From: CAVPDA01 sp963702495
Lineage (GTDB): Bacteria; Pseudomonadota; Gammaproteobacteria; Burkholderiales; Rhodocyclaceae
Reading direction: 5' to 3'
Assembly: GCA_963702495.1 (NCBI GenBank)
Contig: CAVPDA010000015.1
Location: 1-64,000, forward strand
Length of the DNA: 64,000 nt
In this document: piece by piece, positions 18,228 to 27,968 of the stretch
Layout: each line of letters begins with the position of its first letter
How positions within the stretch are numbered: position 1 is the first letter of the stretch
The notes under the pieces: model-generated
The model's database searches: none
What the model was told of the DNA's origin: nothing
Seen by the model: only the letters and a program-made list of their open reading frames with translations
Position numbers and translations under genes: made by a program

Positions 18228-19090
18228 TTCGATCGATCCGCCCTGAAGAACGGCCTGCTGCTCGAACAGAAGCTGGGTGTGAACCCCTACAAGTTCGGCA
18301 TGGTCGGCAGCAGCGATGCCCATACCGGGCTGGCCGCGCTGGAAGAGGCGAACTTCTTCGGCAAGACCGCGCCGCAGAAGCCCAGCCCGGAGCGCATGCA
18401 AGAGACCTTCTTCGCGGACCCCAAGACCGGCGTGACGGTCATGGACTGGGAAGTTTCTTCCTCCGGTTACGCGGTGGTGTGGGCCACCGAGAACCCCCGC
18501 GAGGCGCGGTTCGCCGCCATGGCGCGGCGCGAAACCCATGCCACCACCGGCCCGCGCATGGTGGTGCGCGTCTTCAGCGGCTGGGATTTCGAGGTCAAGG
18601 ATGGGCACGACCGCCTGCCGGCGCAGATCGGCTACGCCGAAAGGGGGTGCCCATGGGCGGTGACCTGGGTGACGCGCCGAACGGCAAGTTGCCGACCTTC
18701 CTGGTGGCTGCGCTGAAGGACCCGATCGGCGCCAACCTCGACCGCATCCGGGTCGTCAAGGGCTGGGTTGACAAGCAGGGCAAGGTTCAGGAGAAATCGT
18801 AGGACGTGGCCTGGGGCGATGCTGCGAAGCGCACGCCGGGTGCGCACGGCAAGTTGCCGCCGGACGGCAGCGCGGTGGACGTGGAGAACGCCACCTGGAC
18901 CAATACCATCGGCGATCCCGAACGGATCACTGTCTGGATGGACCCGGACTTCGATTCCTCGCTGCGCGCCTTCTACTGCGGCCGCGTGCTGGAGATCCGG
19001 ACGCCGCGCTGGACCGCCTACGAAGCCAAGCGCTTCGGCACCAGGCCGCTGCCGGGCACCACCATGACGCTGCAGGAGCGCTCCGTAGCT
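18228..19090 (+). pseudogene. DUF3604-family protein, 5'-truncated and broken
   Basis: Only the C-terminal half of a DUF3604 protein is present, beginning near ALKNGLLLEQKLGVNPYKFG. Three defects are visible: the N-terminal half is missing, a one-base change in a G-run near 18643 moves the frame so that RRKGVPMGGDLGD continues in another frame, and a TAG at about 18800 replaces the expected Tyr codon before DVAWGDAAKR. The remaining conserved stretches ATWTNTIGDPERITVW and TPRWTAYEAKRFG are readable to about 19080, after which the expected C-terminal tail is lost. Family function is unknown (a distant relation to metallo-phosphoesterases is usually assumed). Confidence 0.8.
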
Positions 19091-19198
19091 TCCCTGTCCG
19101 GAATCAACCGGTGCACGACAGACAATCGGGTAGATGTCGGCGCGCCGGTTAACGCATTCGCGCCCTTCCCAAAAAATGCTCTCATCGTTGCCTGCGGA

Positions 19199-19810
19199 TC
19201 AGCGCCGCGTCGCCACTTGTTGAAGTCCGGCGGCGATTTCGCGGCTCAGGCGCGCCACGGCTTCGTCGTGGGCGTGCACCCGCCCGTCGGCGCCGGCACC
19301 GGTCGCGACTTCGATGCGGCTCGTGCGCGGCTGCAGGAGCACGTCGCCGTCGCCCCCGCGCAGCCACCACCGCGCCTCGAGGCGCAGCATCGCGTCCGGC
19401 CCGGACTCGAATCGAAGCACTTCCAGCGCCACCTGATATTCCGGGGCAAGGGATCGTGGCCACGGGAAGCGCACGATGCGCTCCGTTCCCAGCAACGCCG
19501 ACAGGTTCTCGTCCAGGACCCGGATCAGCCCCTCCTGGAGCGGTTCCGCCCAACGCTGGGTGTCCGACACGGCGAGTTCGCCGGAAGCGGTGCGAGTCAC
19601 GACCTGCAGCCGGTCCAGGTAGTCCGGCAGCAGCACCGGCCCAACGCCGACGGTAGCATGGAAGCGTGTAGTCGGCGCGGGTTCGGGCACGGCGCTGAGC
19701 AGGTGGAGACTGGTCGCCGGGGAACTGGTGCACCCTCCCGTCAGCACCAGGACGGCAGCGAGCGCAGCAATGGCAGCCTGCCGTGGCAGGCGCAGGGCGC
19801 GCGGTCTCAT
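19199..19810 (-). CDS. ABC-transport auxiliary lipoprotein (PqiC-like)
   Basis: A 203-residue outer-membrane lipoprotein of the ABC_trans_aux (PqiC) family. The lipobox LTGGC at residues 23-27 follows an Ala/Leu-rich signal sequence. It is the last gene of the leftward transporter operon and overlaps the MCE gene by four bases. In PqiABC and related systems this lipoprotein contacts the MCE tunnel protein at the outer membrane; that role is inferred from the family and operon. Confidence 0.82.
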   Translation of the reverse strand: MRPRALRLPRQAAIAALAAVLVLTGGCTSSPATSLHLLSAVPEPAPTTRFHATVGVGPVLLPDYLDRLQVVTRTASGELAVSDTQRWAEPLQEGLIRVLDENLSALLGTERIVRFPWPRSLAPEYQVALEVLRFESGPDAMLRLEARWWLRGGDGDVLLQPRTSRIEVATGAGADGRVHAHDEAVARLSREIAAGLQQVATRR

Positions 19811-20847
19811 TGCCCACCTTCCGTATCCTTCTTGCCGCGCAGCAGCGCCTCGGGCCGGTGATCGAGGGTTTCCGCCAATACCCGCAAGGCGCGCGCCGCG
19901 CGCGCCAGTTCCTTCAGCGCCGCATTCAGGTTCTGCACCGTGGGGCCGTCCTCCGCGGTCAGGCTGTGCAAGGATCGGGCGGTGCCGGTCAATTCATCCG
20001 TTGCCCGATTCATGCGTTGCGCCAGCGCGGCGTCCGGCGCCATCAGCGTTCCGACCTTGTCCGCCGCCGTTCCGACCCGGTCGGCGGCCGCTTCGACCCG
20101 CGCCAGCGCGGAGCTTGCCGCCGCGAGCGTGCTCCGCAGTTGGGCCAGATCCCGGCGCGCGTCCGCCATGGTGGGCGTCACCTGGCCTTCGAGCGTCGTC
20201 GCCAGCGACTCGATGCGTCCCACCGCCGCCTGCAGCCGGCGCGGCAGCTCCCGGGTAACCGGGTCCGTCGTCAGGCCGCGCAGCGATTGCCCGATCGCTG
20301 CGACGTCGGCCAGGAAGGCATCGACCGGGAAATTCTCGAGTTTGCCGGCAAGTTCCTGGACGGTGGTGGGAATGGTGGGAATCTCCTGCGCGGCCGGATC
20401 GGACGAGCGGAACCGGGCCGGCTTGTCGGGGTGGAAATCGAGGTCTACATAGAGCTGGCCGGTGAGCAGGCTCTGCATCCGCAGGCGCGCACGCAGGCCG
20501 CGCTCGACCAGCCGGCGCAGCGTATCGTGATCGCGCAGGTCGATCTGTTCGTGGTTGGCGGTGTGCACCACATTGGGCTGGATCTCGATCGTGACCGGCA
20601 CGACGAAGCGCCCGCTCGGTTCGTCCAGGCCGAGCTGGATCTTCTTCACCGTGCCGATCTTGACGCCGAGGAACATGACCGGCGCGCCGACTTGCAGGCC
20701 CTGCGCTGCTCCTTCGAAGTAGGCGATCTGCTGGCGTCGTTCCTGGAATACCTCGCCGCCGGCGAGCAGGAGGATGGTGGCGATGGCAAGGGCGAGCGCG
20801 CCCAGCACGAAGGCGCCAATCAGGACAGGGTCGGCACGCTTGCTCAT
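19807..20847 (-). CDS. MlaD/MCE-domain lipid transport protein
   Basis: A 346-residue periplasmic MCE protein with one N-terminal membrane anchor (residues 8-29, VLIGAFVLGALALAIATILL). The MCE domain begins with the typical hydrophobic FEGAAQGLQVGAPVMFLGVKIG. A long helical region with many Ala/Leu/Arg heptads (about residues 190-330) follows, as in MCE proteins that form tubes between membranes. The start is ATG 20847, overlapping the ATPase stop as ATGA; the frame is open further upstream but that part is the ATPase read out of frame. It works with the permease and ATPase to move phospholipid or similar lipid across the periplasm. Confidence 0.87.
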   Translation of the reverse strand: MSKRADPVLIGAFVLGALALAIATILLLAGGEVFQERRQQIAYFEGAAQGLQVGAPVMFLGVKIGTVKKIQLGLDEPSGRFVVPVTIEIQPNVVHTANHEQIDLRDHDTLRRLVERGLRARLRMQSLLTGQLYVDLDFHPDKPARFRSSDPAAQEIPTIPTTVQELAGKLENFPVDAFLADVAAIGQSLRGLTTDPVTRELPRRLQAAVGRIESLATTLEGQVTPTMADARRDLAQLRSTLAAASSALARVEAAADRVGTAADKVGTLMAPDAALAQRMNRATDELTGTARSLHSLTAEDGPTVQNLNAALKELARAARALRVLAETLDHRPEALLRGKKDTEGGQ

Positions 20848-21596
20848 GTTCGGGTACCGCGGCTGAGGAAGAATCGCACCCGCGGATCGCCGCTGCGCAG
20901 CGCCTGCGCCGGGTTGCCGGTGGCGATCATGGTATGCGATTCCGGGTCGAGATAGATGGAGTTGGTGCCGATCGCCAGGATGCTGGCGATGTCGTGGGTC
21001 ACCACCACGATGGTGGTGCCCAGGGCGTCGCGCAGCGCCAGGATCAGGTCGTCGAGGCGCCGTGCGGTGAGCGGATCGAGGCCGGAGGAAGGCTCGTCCA
21101 CGATCAGGATCTCCGGGTCCAGGGCCATCGCCCGCGCCAGCCCCGCCCGCTTGCGCATGCCGCCCGAGAGTTCGGAAGGATAGAAGTCCTCGAACCCGGC
21201 CAGGCCCACCAGCGCGAGCTTGAACGAGACGATCTCGGCGATGCGCTCCGGCGCGAGGCGCGTGTACTCGCCCAGCGGCAGCGCCACGTTCTCTCCGAGC
21301 GTGAGCGAACTCCACAGCGCGCCGCCCTGGTACATGACGCCCAGCCTGCGCTTGAGGCGCTGCTGGTCCTCGTCTTCGGCGCTCCAGAAGTTCTCGCCGG
21401 TATAGAACACGGCGCCCTGGACCGGGCGCTGCAGGCCGATCATGTGGCGCATCAGCGTAGTCTTGCCGCAGCCGTTGCCGCCCATCACGACGAAAACATC
21501 ACTCTTGTTGACCACGAAATTCAGGTCGCGCTGGACGACGAAGTCGCCGTAGGCCAGCGTCAGGTCCCGCACCTCGATCGGGGGCGCCGCGTTCAC
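20844..21596 (-). CDS. ABC transporter ATP-binding protein, MlaF-like
   Basis: A 250-residue ATPase. Walker A is GGNGCGKTTL, the signature is LSGGMRKRAGLARA, Walker B is ILIVDEPSSGLD and the H-loop is VVTHD. GMRKRAGLARA is the form seen in MlaF/MKL lipid-transport ATPases. It starts at GTG 21596, one base after the permease stop, and overlaps the MCE gene by four bases. Confidence 0.9.
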   Translation of the reverse strand: MNAAPPIEVRDLTLAYGDFVVQRDLNFVVNKSDVFVVMGGNGCGKTTLMRHMIGLQRPVQGAVFYTGENFWSAEDEDQQRLKRRLGVMYQGGALWSSLTLGENVALPLGEYTRLAPERIAEIVSFKLALVGLAGFEDFYPSELSGGMRKRAGLARAMALDPEILIVDEPSSGLDPLTARRLDDLILALRDALGTTIVVVTHDIASILAIGTNSIYLDPESHTMIATGNPAQALRSGDPRVRFFLSRGTRT

Positions 21597-21597
21597 G

Positions 21598-22770
21598 TCA
21601 TATCCCCAGCTGGTAGTAGACGACGGTCATGATCGAGGCGACGATGGTGATGAGAAGTATGCCCGTCACCACCGCCGAGGTGGCCGCCTGACCCACCGCC
21701 TCGGCGCTGCGCCCGCACTGGATGCCGCGCAGACAGCCGGAGAAGGCGACCACCGCGCCATAGGCGACGCCCTTGGACAAGCCCACCAGAAAGTGCTTGA
21801 CCTCGAGCGCGCGCAGCGTCTCGGTGTAGTACTCGAAGACGCCGATGTCGAACACGGAGTAGGCGACGACCAGACCGGCCAGCATGCCGACGAACCCGGC
21901 GTAGAGCGTCAGCAGCGGCACCATCAGCATCAGCGCCAGGATGCGCGGCAGCACCAGGAAGTCGATGGGCGACACGCCCAGGGTACGGAAGGCGTCGATC
22001 TCCTCGTTCACCTGCATGGTCCCGAGCCGCGCCGCAAATGCCGCTCCGGTGCGTCCGGCGACGATGATGCCGGTCATCAATGCGCCGATCTCGCGCACCA
22101 TGCCGATCGCCACCAGGTCCGCAATGAAGATCTGCGCGCCCACCAGCCGCAACTGGTCCGCGCCCAGGTAGGCGAGGATCACTCCAACCAGAAAGCTGAT
22201 CACCGACACGATGGGCAGCGCCTTCGGCCCGGCTTCCTCGATCTCCAGCCACACATCGCCGCGGCGGAAATGGGCGCGGGCGGTTGCCAGCCGTCCCGCC
22301 GCGAGCGTGACCTCGCCCAGGAAGCGCAGCATCCCGGGCACGTCCCGCGCCAATGCCAGCGCAGCCGTGCCCACCCGCTCGAACAATCCGCCGCGGGACC
22401 CGTTGCGGCCGGTGCCCGTCTGCTCGGGAACGGCGAATGCCATGGCGATCAGGCGCTGCACGTCCTGCGGCAGCCCGCTGGCGTCCACCTCGATGCCGCG
22501 CGCGGCGCCGAGCTTGATCACGCCGGCGGCGAAGGTCGGCAGCGCCGAGTCCCAGCCGCCGAGGTCGTGGGCTGCGAAACGGACCCGCCGAATCTCGCCT
22601 TTGAATTCCTTGGCGATGCTGTCAGGGGCCGGCAGCCCTTCGCCCAGACGCCAGGAGCCGGAAAAGACGAGTTCGACCTCGCCGGCGCCGAGGGGACGCG
22701 TGGCGAGCAGCCAGCGCGCCGCGCCTGCGCCGATCTCGCCCTCTGGGGATTTCCCGCCGTCCGTGCCCAA
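21598..22770 (-). CDS. MlaE-family permease with N-terminal STAS-like domain
   Basis: The C-terminal 260 residues are an MlaE permease (VSVISFLVGVILAYLGADQL, REIGALMTGIIVAGRTGAAFAARLGTM, and several later membrane spans). The N-terminal about 130 residues (LVFSGSWRLGEGLP, VEVDASGLPQDVQ-like stretch) resemble a fused STAS/MlaB domain, which would explain why no separate mlaB is present. The frame is open to 22869, but a -10-like GATAAT lies at 22798-22803, so I prefer TTG 22770, which follows GGGAGGGG. The start is uncertain. First gene of the four-gene lipid-transport operon. Confidence 0.82.
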   Translation of the reverse strand: MGTDGGKSPEGEIGAGAARWLLATRPLGAGEVELVFSGSWRLGEGLPAPDSIAKEFKGEIRRVRFAAHDLGGWDSALPTFAAGVIKLGAARGIEVDASGLPQDVQRLIAMAFAVPEQTGTGRNGSRGGLFERVGTAALALARDVPGMLRFLGEVTLAAGRLATARAHFRRGDVWLEIEEAGPKALPIVSVISFLVGVILAYLGADQLRLVGAQIFIADLVAIGMVREIGALMTGIIVAGRTGAAFAARLGTMQVNEEIDAFRTLGVSPIDFLVLPRILALMLMVPLLTLYAGFVGMLAGLVVAYSVFDIGVFEYYTETLRALEVKHFLVGLSKGVAYGAVVAFSGCLRGIQCGRSAEAVGQAATSAVVTGILLITIVASIMTVVYYQLGI

Positions 22771-23123
22771 AGCCCCTCCCTGGAATGCTGCGCTGTCGAT
22801 TATCCTGTTTTCCCGGCGGCTCCCGCCAGGCTGCGCCCGAGTTCCTGCTCTCGGCTCCAGCCATCGCAATTCCTGCTTGCGGCTGTTGCAGGGGCATCAG
22901 CGAACTGGATCGCCGGTCAAGGTTCCTGCCGGCAGGCGGGATTATCGCGTTATGACGCCGCGGGTGCACGCCGGGATATCGGACCGTCTCGTCCTGCGCT
23001 GGCGGTGCCGGCACGAAGCTAGTAGGCTGTTGCCGCGACCGAACAGACGCCCGCCTTAGGACCGCGGCGACAGTCGCGGCAGACTCAAGGGCAACCCACC
23101 GGACCGTCACGGGGAGGCGTGAG
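22771..23123. other. Divergent intergenic region
   Basis: About 350 bases between the leftward permease gene and the rightward secreted-protein gene. A minus-strand -10-like GATAAT (22798-22803) is the only promoter-like element I can point to; no good -35 is placed before it. No gene seen. Confidence 0.35.
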
Positions 23124-23648
23124 ATGGGTATTCGGAAATCCTGTGTAACGCTGATCGGCGCGCTGCTGGGGTGCTTGTCGCCGGCGGCGGTTCGTGCCTT
23201 CAATGCCGATGGATTCTGGTCGGGGATGACCACCGCGCAGTTTGCGGCGAGAGCTGCGCAGGTCGGAATGGAAGCGCGGCCCGGGCTGGACGGCAAATGG
23301 ACGCTGGGCAGAACCTATCCGCCCCTCTTTTGGGGCAAGTTCGGTTTTTGCGGCAACACGCTCGTTTCGTACAGCCGCGACATCCACTCCGATGCCGACT
23401 ACGCTTCCACACTGATGCAGGTCTTCGCGGCCTTCGGCTTGCCGGCCGACATGACATTCACGGGAGGCGTATCGACGAATCCGGGTGGCGGCGCGTTTCG
23501 CTCCTTCGCCTTCACCGTCTGGTATCTGGGCGCGGATCGCGTCCGGCTTAAGTCGTTTTTCGACTGGCGCTTCCAGAGCGGCGACTTTCGACGGGTGCAG
23601 CCGGCATCCATCACCTATGAGACGCGCAATCCCTGCTTCACGGATTAG
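23124..23648 (+). CDS. Secreted protein of unknown function
   Basis: A 174-residue protein with a Sec signal peptide (residues 1-25, KSCVTLIGALLGCLSPAAVRA, likely cleavage after VRA). The mature part has three cysteines (two near C76 and C171) and aromatic-rich stretches, and no domain I recognise. A good ribosome site (GGGAGG) precedes ATG 23124. It stands alone, convergent with the TPR gene. Confidence 0.65.
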   Translation: MGIRKSCVTLIGALLGCLSPAAVRAFNADGFWSGMTTAQFAARAAQVGMEARPGLDGKWTLGRTYPPLFWGKFGFCGNTLVSYSRDIHSDADYASTLMQVFAAFGLPADMTFTGGVSTNPGGGAFRSFAFTVWYLGADRVRLKSFFDWRFQSGDFRRVQPASITYETRNPCFTD

Positions 23649-23710
23649 CCGAACACAGGCAGTGCCCGCGCAGACCGGGAGCGGCGGCGGTTTCCTCCGG
23701 CCGAGGAAAA

Positions 23711-23748
23711 GAAAATGCCCGGGGCGAACTGGCGTTCGCCCCGGGCAT
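23711..23748 (-). terminator. Rho-independent terminator of the TPR gene
   Basis: A perfect 15-bp stem ATGCCCGGGGCGAAC / GTTCGCCCCGGGCAT with loop TGGC. Read on the minus strand it is followed by TTTTCTTTTC, so it ends transcripts from the leftward TPR gene; it may also stop the rightward gene that ends at 23648. Confidence 0.85.
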
Positions 23749-23788
23749 CCTGTTTCCATGGACCGGCCGAACGGCCGATCCGGCGGGA

Positions 23789-24367
23789 CTAGCTGCGCTT
23801 CTCGGCGTCGAAGCTTTGCTCCGATTGCCGCACTTCGATGTCGAACATCCGGTCCTGCAACTGGCTGGCCAGCATCGGGTTGCCGCGGATGATCACGGGC
23901 AGCAGCGCCTCAGCCACGTCCGGACGATTCTGCTCGATCGCCTTGCTGGCGGTCTCGTAGTACATCTGGGTGGCGTGCGGGATCCAGCCGGTCATGTAGT
24001 ACACATTGGCAAGTTCGCCCATCGTGCCGAAGTCGTTCGGATTCGCGGCCAGAACCTGCTGGTAGCCGTTGATGGCGCCCGGCACGTCGCCCGAGGCAAA
24101 CGCCTGGCGCGCCTTGACCACGGCTTCTTGCGCATTGGCCGCGCCGGCGCTCCCGCCGGCGGAGCTCAGCGTTTCGGTGGCATTGCTGCCGGTGCCGATC
24201 TTCGCGAACTTGAACCATTGCTGGGTGTAGCCGTAGCCGAGAATTGCGGCCACGATGAGGGCGAGGGTCGAATAGATCGCCCATTTCGGGATCCTCTTCA
24301 GAAGAGGCTTCTTCTGGACGGTCGCGGGCGTTTGCACCGCCGTCTCGTTCGTCATTTGCGCTTCCAT
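23789..24367 (-). CDS. Membrane-anchored TPR protein
   Basis: A 192-residue protein with a cytoplasmic start, one membrane span (about residues 29-47, WAIYSTLALIVAAILGYGY) and a tetratricopeptide-like region (AVVKARQAFASGDVPGAINGYQQVLAANPNDFGTMGELANVYYMTG, read as two TPR-type helix pairs). The start at 24367 follows AGGGGA by seven bases. A role in holding or assembling partner proteins is usual for TPRs, but none can be named here. It lies between the sulfur-globule-type genes and its own strong terminator, so the three could share a transcript. Confidence 0.65.
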   Translation of the reverse strand: MEAQMTNETAVQTPATVQKKPLLKRIPKWAIYSTLALIVAAILGYGYTQQWFKFAKIGTGSNATETLSSAGGSAGAANAQEAVVKARQAFASGDVPGAINGYQQVLAANPNDFGTMGELANVYYMTGWIPHATQMYYETASKAIEQNRPDVAEALLPVIIRGNPMLASQLQDRMFDIEVRQSEQSFDAEKRS

Positions 24368-24480
24368 GTCTTTTCCCCTATCGGTGAATTACGTCGGTTT
24401 GTTCGCTTCTGCTTCGATGGTGACGAGCAAATGGCGTCGGGCAGGCGCTCAGCCTGCCCGACCAACCAACCATCATCCGC

Positions 24481-24786
24481 TTACCACCACCAGCCGCGCC
24501 AGGGCGCCCAGCCGTTGGCGAAACCGTCGAAGTCGAAGCTCATGGTGACGCGGCCGCTGCCGCTGCCATAGCCACGGCCATAACCGTGGCCATAGTGCGG
24601 ACCGTAATAAGCGGGAGGTCCGTAGTAGCCAGGGCCGAACACCGGAGCACCATACGCCGGGACACCGCTTGCTACCGGCGCAGTGCCGCTTCCGTTGCTG
24701 TTTTCCGCTTGCGATGCGGCGAATGCAGGGACTGCAACCGCGGCGGCAAGTGACAGAACAGCCAAAGTTTTCGTCACATTACGCAT
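24481..24786 (-). CDS. Sulfur-globule-family protein, short paralogue
   Basis: A 101-residue protein with a Sec signal peptide (residues 1-23, ending VPAFA) and a mature part rich in Gly, Tyr and Pro (YGAPVFGPGYYGPPAYYGPHYG), ending WAPWRGWWW. This composition is that of the structural proteins that coat periplasmic sulfur globules in sulfur oxidisers. The paralogue 20 bases upstream shares the same plan. Composition-only evidence; another structural or surface role is possible. Confidence 0.6.
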   Translation of the reverse strand: MRNVTKTLAVLSLAAAVAVPAFAASQAENSNGSGTAPVASGVPAYGAPVFGPGYYGPPAYYGPHYGHGYGRGYGSGSGRVTMSFDFDGFANGWAPWRGWWW

Positions 24787-24806
24787 TTTCGAACCTCCCT
24801 ATCGGC

Positions 24807-25169
24807 TTACCACCAGCCGTTGTTCCAGCCGTTGTTGCCCCAGCCGTTGCCCGAGCCGCCCATGTCGCCGCCGAAGCTGAAGTTGCCGCGGGCGCGACCG
24901 CTGCCGCGGCCATAACCGCGACCGTAGCCATAGCCGTCGTTGTACGGGCCATAGTACGGGCCGTAGGCGGGACCATAGGCCGGGCCGTAGGCGGGACCGT
25001 AGGCCGGGCCGTAGGCGGGACCATAGGCGGGACCGTATCCGGGCGCACCGTAGGGGGCACCGGCCACCGGACCTGCGGGGGCAGCCTGAGGAGCTTGTTG
25101 TTGAGCGAACGCAACGCCGCTCGCGGCCACGGCCATCGCGACGACCAAACCCTTAACTGAATTTTTCAT
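24807..25169 (-). CDS. Sulfur-globule-family protein with AYGP repeats
   Basis: A 120-residue protein with a signal peptide (residues 1-22, ending GVAFA), seven tandem AYGP/GYGP units, a Gly/Tyr/Arg stretch and the ending GWGNNGWNNGWW. Like the downstream gene, its C-terminus has a Phe-x-Phe (SFGG / SFDF) motif before the Trp-rich tail. The repeats are encoded by a 12-bp DNA repeat, so copy number may vary between strains. Transcription would come from the AT-rich region at 25290-25390. Confidence 0.65.
   Translation of the reverse strand: MKNSVKGLVVAMAVAASGVAFAQQQAPQAAPAGPVAGAPYGAPGYGPAYGPAYGPAYGPAYGPAYGPAYGPYYGPYNDGYGYGRGYGRGSGRARGNFSFGGDMGGSGNGWGNNGWNNGWW
24961..25040. repeat. 12-bp coding tandem repeat (AYGP)
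   Basis: Alternating GGCGGGACCATA and GGCCGGGCCGTA units (a 24-bp higher-order period) encode AYGP repeats of the sulfur-globule-family protein. It is a slippage-prone coding repeat. Confidence 0.85.
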
Positions 25170-25302
25170 TACCCTTCTCCAAGTGAGTTCAAGAAAGAAT
25201 GCTGTTCAAGACTGCGTTGCATCTGGCGTCGGACGTTTCCCCGGTCCGGACGACAGAACGAGCAACTCAAGCTCCCAACCTAGCTACATCGAACAGCGAT
25301 GT

Positions 25303-25376
25303 ATATAAGCGATCGCTAATGTACTCGAATTGAAGGATTTGGCAATTCGAATCTATGAATATAAGCATTCACTAAT
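25303..25376 (-). promoter_or_regulatory. AT-rich regulatory region with paired 18-bp repeats
   Basis: Two copies of an 18-bp sequence (ATATAAGCGATCGCTAAT at 25303 and ATATAAGCATTCACTAAT at 25359; 15 of 18 equal) lie 56 bp apart. The first copy holds the palindrome AGCGATCGCT. Between them CGAATTG and CAATTCG form an inverted repeat with a ten-base spacer. On the minus strand each copy ends in TTATAT, which could be tandem -10 elements for the sulfur-globule genes starting at 25169. The region stands out from the GC-rich surroundings. It could be a promoter pair, binding sites for one regulator, or both. Confidence 0.5.
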
Positions 25377-25537
25377 ATAATTTCCCAGGATTTTGCGGCT
25401 TATGGTTCGGCGTTCAGGTAGCGGAAGATGCGCAGCATGGGTTGCGCAGACCCGCGGTCAGCGATCGCAGCGCGGGGCCGATGCGTGGTCTGATCCGCGA
25501 TCCCGGGACCGCTTCTCGCTATACCTTTCGGCCAAGC

Positions 25538-25543
25538 TATAAT
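25538..25543 (+). promoter_or_regulatory. -10 element of hemA
   Basis: A perfect TATAAT 36 bases before the hemA start; the -35 region (near 25515-25520) is poor. Confidence 0.45.
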
Positions 25544-25578
25544 ATGCTGTTAGTTAGGGAGTTTCTCCGGTCCATCCG

Positions 25579-26832
25579 ATGCAACTGTTCGCCCTCGGCA
25601 TCAACCACCATACCGCGCCCCTCGCCGTTCGCGAGCAGGTGGCGTTCGAGCCCGAGCATCTTCCGAATGCGCTGGGCGAGTTGGTGCGGGAAAAGCCGGT
25701 GCGCGAGGCGGCGATCCTGTCAACCTGCAATCGTACCGAGCTGTACTGCGCGACCAACGATCCCCAGGCGGCAGCGGACTGGTTCGCCGAATACCATAGC
25801 CTGCCGCCCCACGATCTGAACCCCTACCTTTACCGCTTGCCGCAGCGGGACGCCGTACGCCACATGTTCCGTGTCGCGAGCGGCCTCGACTCGATGGTGC
25901 TGGGCGAGCCGCAGATACTCGGACAGATGAAGCAGGCAGCGCGCACGGCGGAGGAAGCCGGGACGCTGGGCGCACTGCTGCACAAGCTCTTCCAGCGCAC
26001 TTTCGCGGTGGCGAAGGAGGTGCGATCGACCACGGCCATCGGCGCCAATATCGTCTCGATGGCGGCGGCGGCCGTCCATCTGTCGGAGCGCATCTTCGAA
26101 ACCATCGAGGAACAAAAGGTTCTGTTCATCGGCGCCGGCGAAATGATCGAGCTGTGCGCCGCGCACTTCGCCGCCGGCAAGCCGCAGCGCATCACGGTAG
26201 CCAATCGCACGCTGGAGCGTGGTCAGGCGCTGGCCGAACGCCTCGGCGGCGACGCCATCCGTCTCGACGAGATCGGCGACCGGCTCGCCCAGTACGATGT
26301 CGTGGTCTCCTGTACGGCGAGCCCGCTGCCCATCCTGGGGCTGGGCATGGTGGAGCGTGCGCTCAAGGTGCGGCGCCATCGCCCGGTGGTGATGGTGGAC
26401 CTGGCGGTGCCGCGGGACATCGAGGAGGAAGTCGCCAAGCTCGACGATGTGTTCCTGTATACCCTCGACGATTTGGGCGAGATCGTCGAATCGGGCCTGG
26501 AGTCGCGCCAAGCGGCGGTGGTCGAAGCCGAGACCATCATCGATACTCGCCTGGAGAACTTCCTCCACTGGGTAGAGGCACGGGATGCCGTGCCGACCAT
26601 CCGCGCCCTGCGCGATCACGCGGAACGGATGCGCCGCCACGAACTGGATCGCGCCGTCAAGCTGCTGGCGAAGGGCGAGGATCCGCAGCGCGTGCTCGAT
26701 GCCTTGTCCCATGGCCTGATGAACAAGTTCCTGCACGGTCCCACCCACGCCTTGAACCAGAGCGAAGCGCAAGAGCGCGCCGACATGGCGGCGTTGCTTT
26801 CCCAGATCTTCCATCTTCACCCCGGAGACTAG
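25579..26832 (+). CDS. hemA: Glutamyl-tRNA reductase
   Basis: A 417-residue NADPH-dependent enzyme that reduces glutamyl-tRNA to glutamate-1-semialdehyde, the first step of tetrapyrrole synthesis. The start GINHHTAPLAVRE, the catalytic Cys C50 in ILSTCNRTELYC, GLDSMVLGEPQILGQ and the nucleotide-binding VLFIGAGEM are all present. The dimerisation helix at the C-terminus is complete. hemA-prfA-prmC is a common gene order in beta- and gammaproteobacteria and links haem synthesis to peptide release by co-transcription. Confidence 0.97.
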   Translation: MQLFALGINHHTAPLAVREQVAFEPEHLPNALGELVREKPVREAAILSTCNRTELYCATNDPQAAADWFAEYHSLPPHDLNPYLYRLPQRDAVRHMFRVASGLDSMVLGEPQILGQMKQAARTAEEAGTLGALLHKLFQRTFAVAKEVRSTTAIGANIVSMAAAAVHLSERIFETIEEQKVLFIGAGEMIELCAAHFAAGKPQRITVANRTLERGQALAERLGGDAIRLDEIGDRLAQYDVVVSCTASPLPILGLGMVERALKVRRHRPVVMVDLAVPRDIEEEVAKLDDVFLYTLDDLGEIVESGLESRQAAVVEAETIIDTRLENFLHWVEARDAVPTIRALRDHAERMRRHELDRAVKLLAKGEDPQRVLDALSHGLMNKFLHGPTHALNQSEAQERADMAALLSQIFHLHPGD

Positions 26833-26882
26833 TCAGCTCGCGCGGCCCTGCAGCCGGTGCAGGCCGACGCATTTCTATTGCC

Positions 26883-27964
<1,082 letters not shown>

Positions 27965-27968
<4 letters not shown>

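Noticed and set aside
24961..25040. CRISPR-like short tandem repeats
   Set aside because: Units are 12 bp with no spacers and encode AYGP repeats in a signal-peptide protein.
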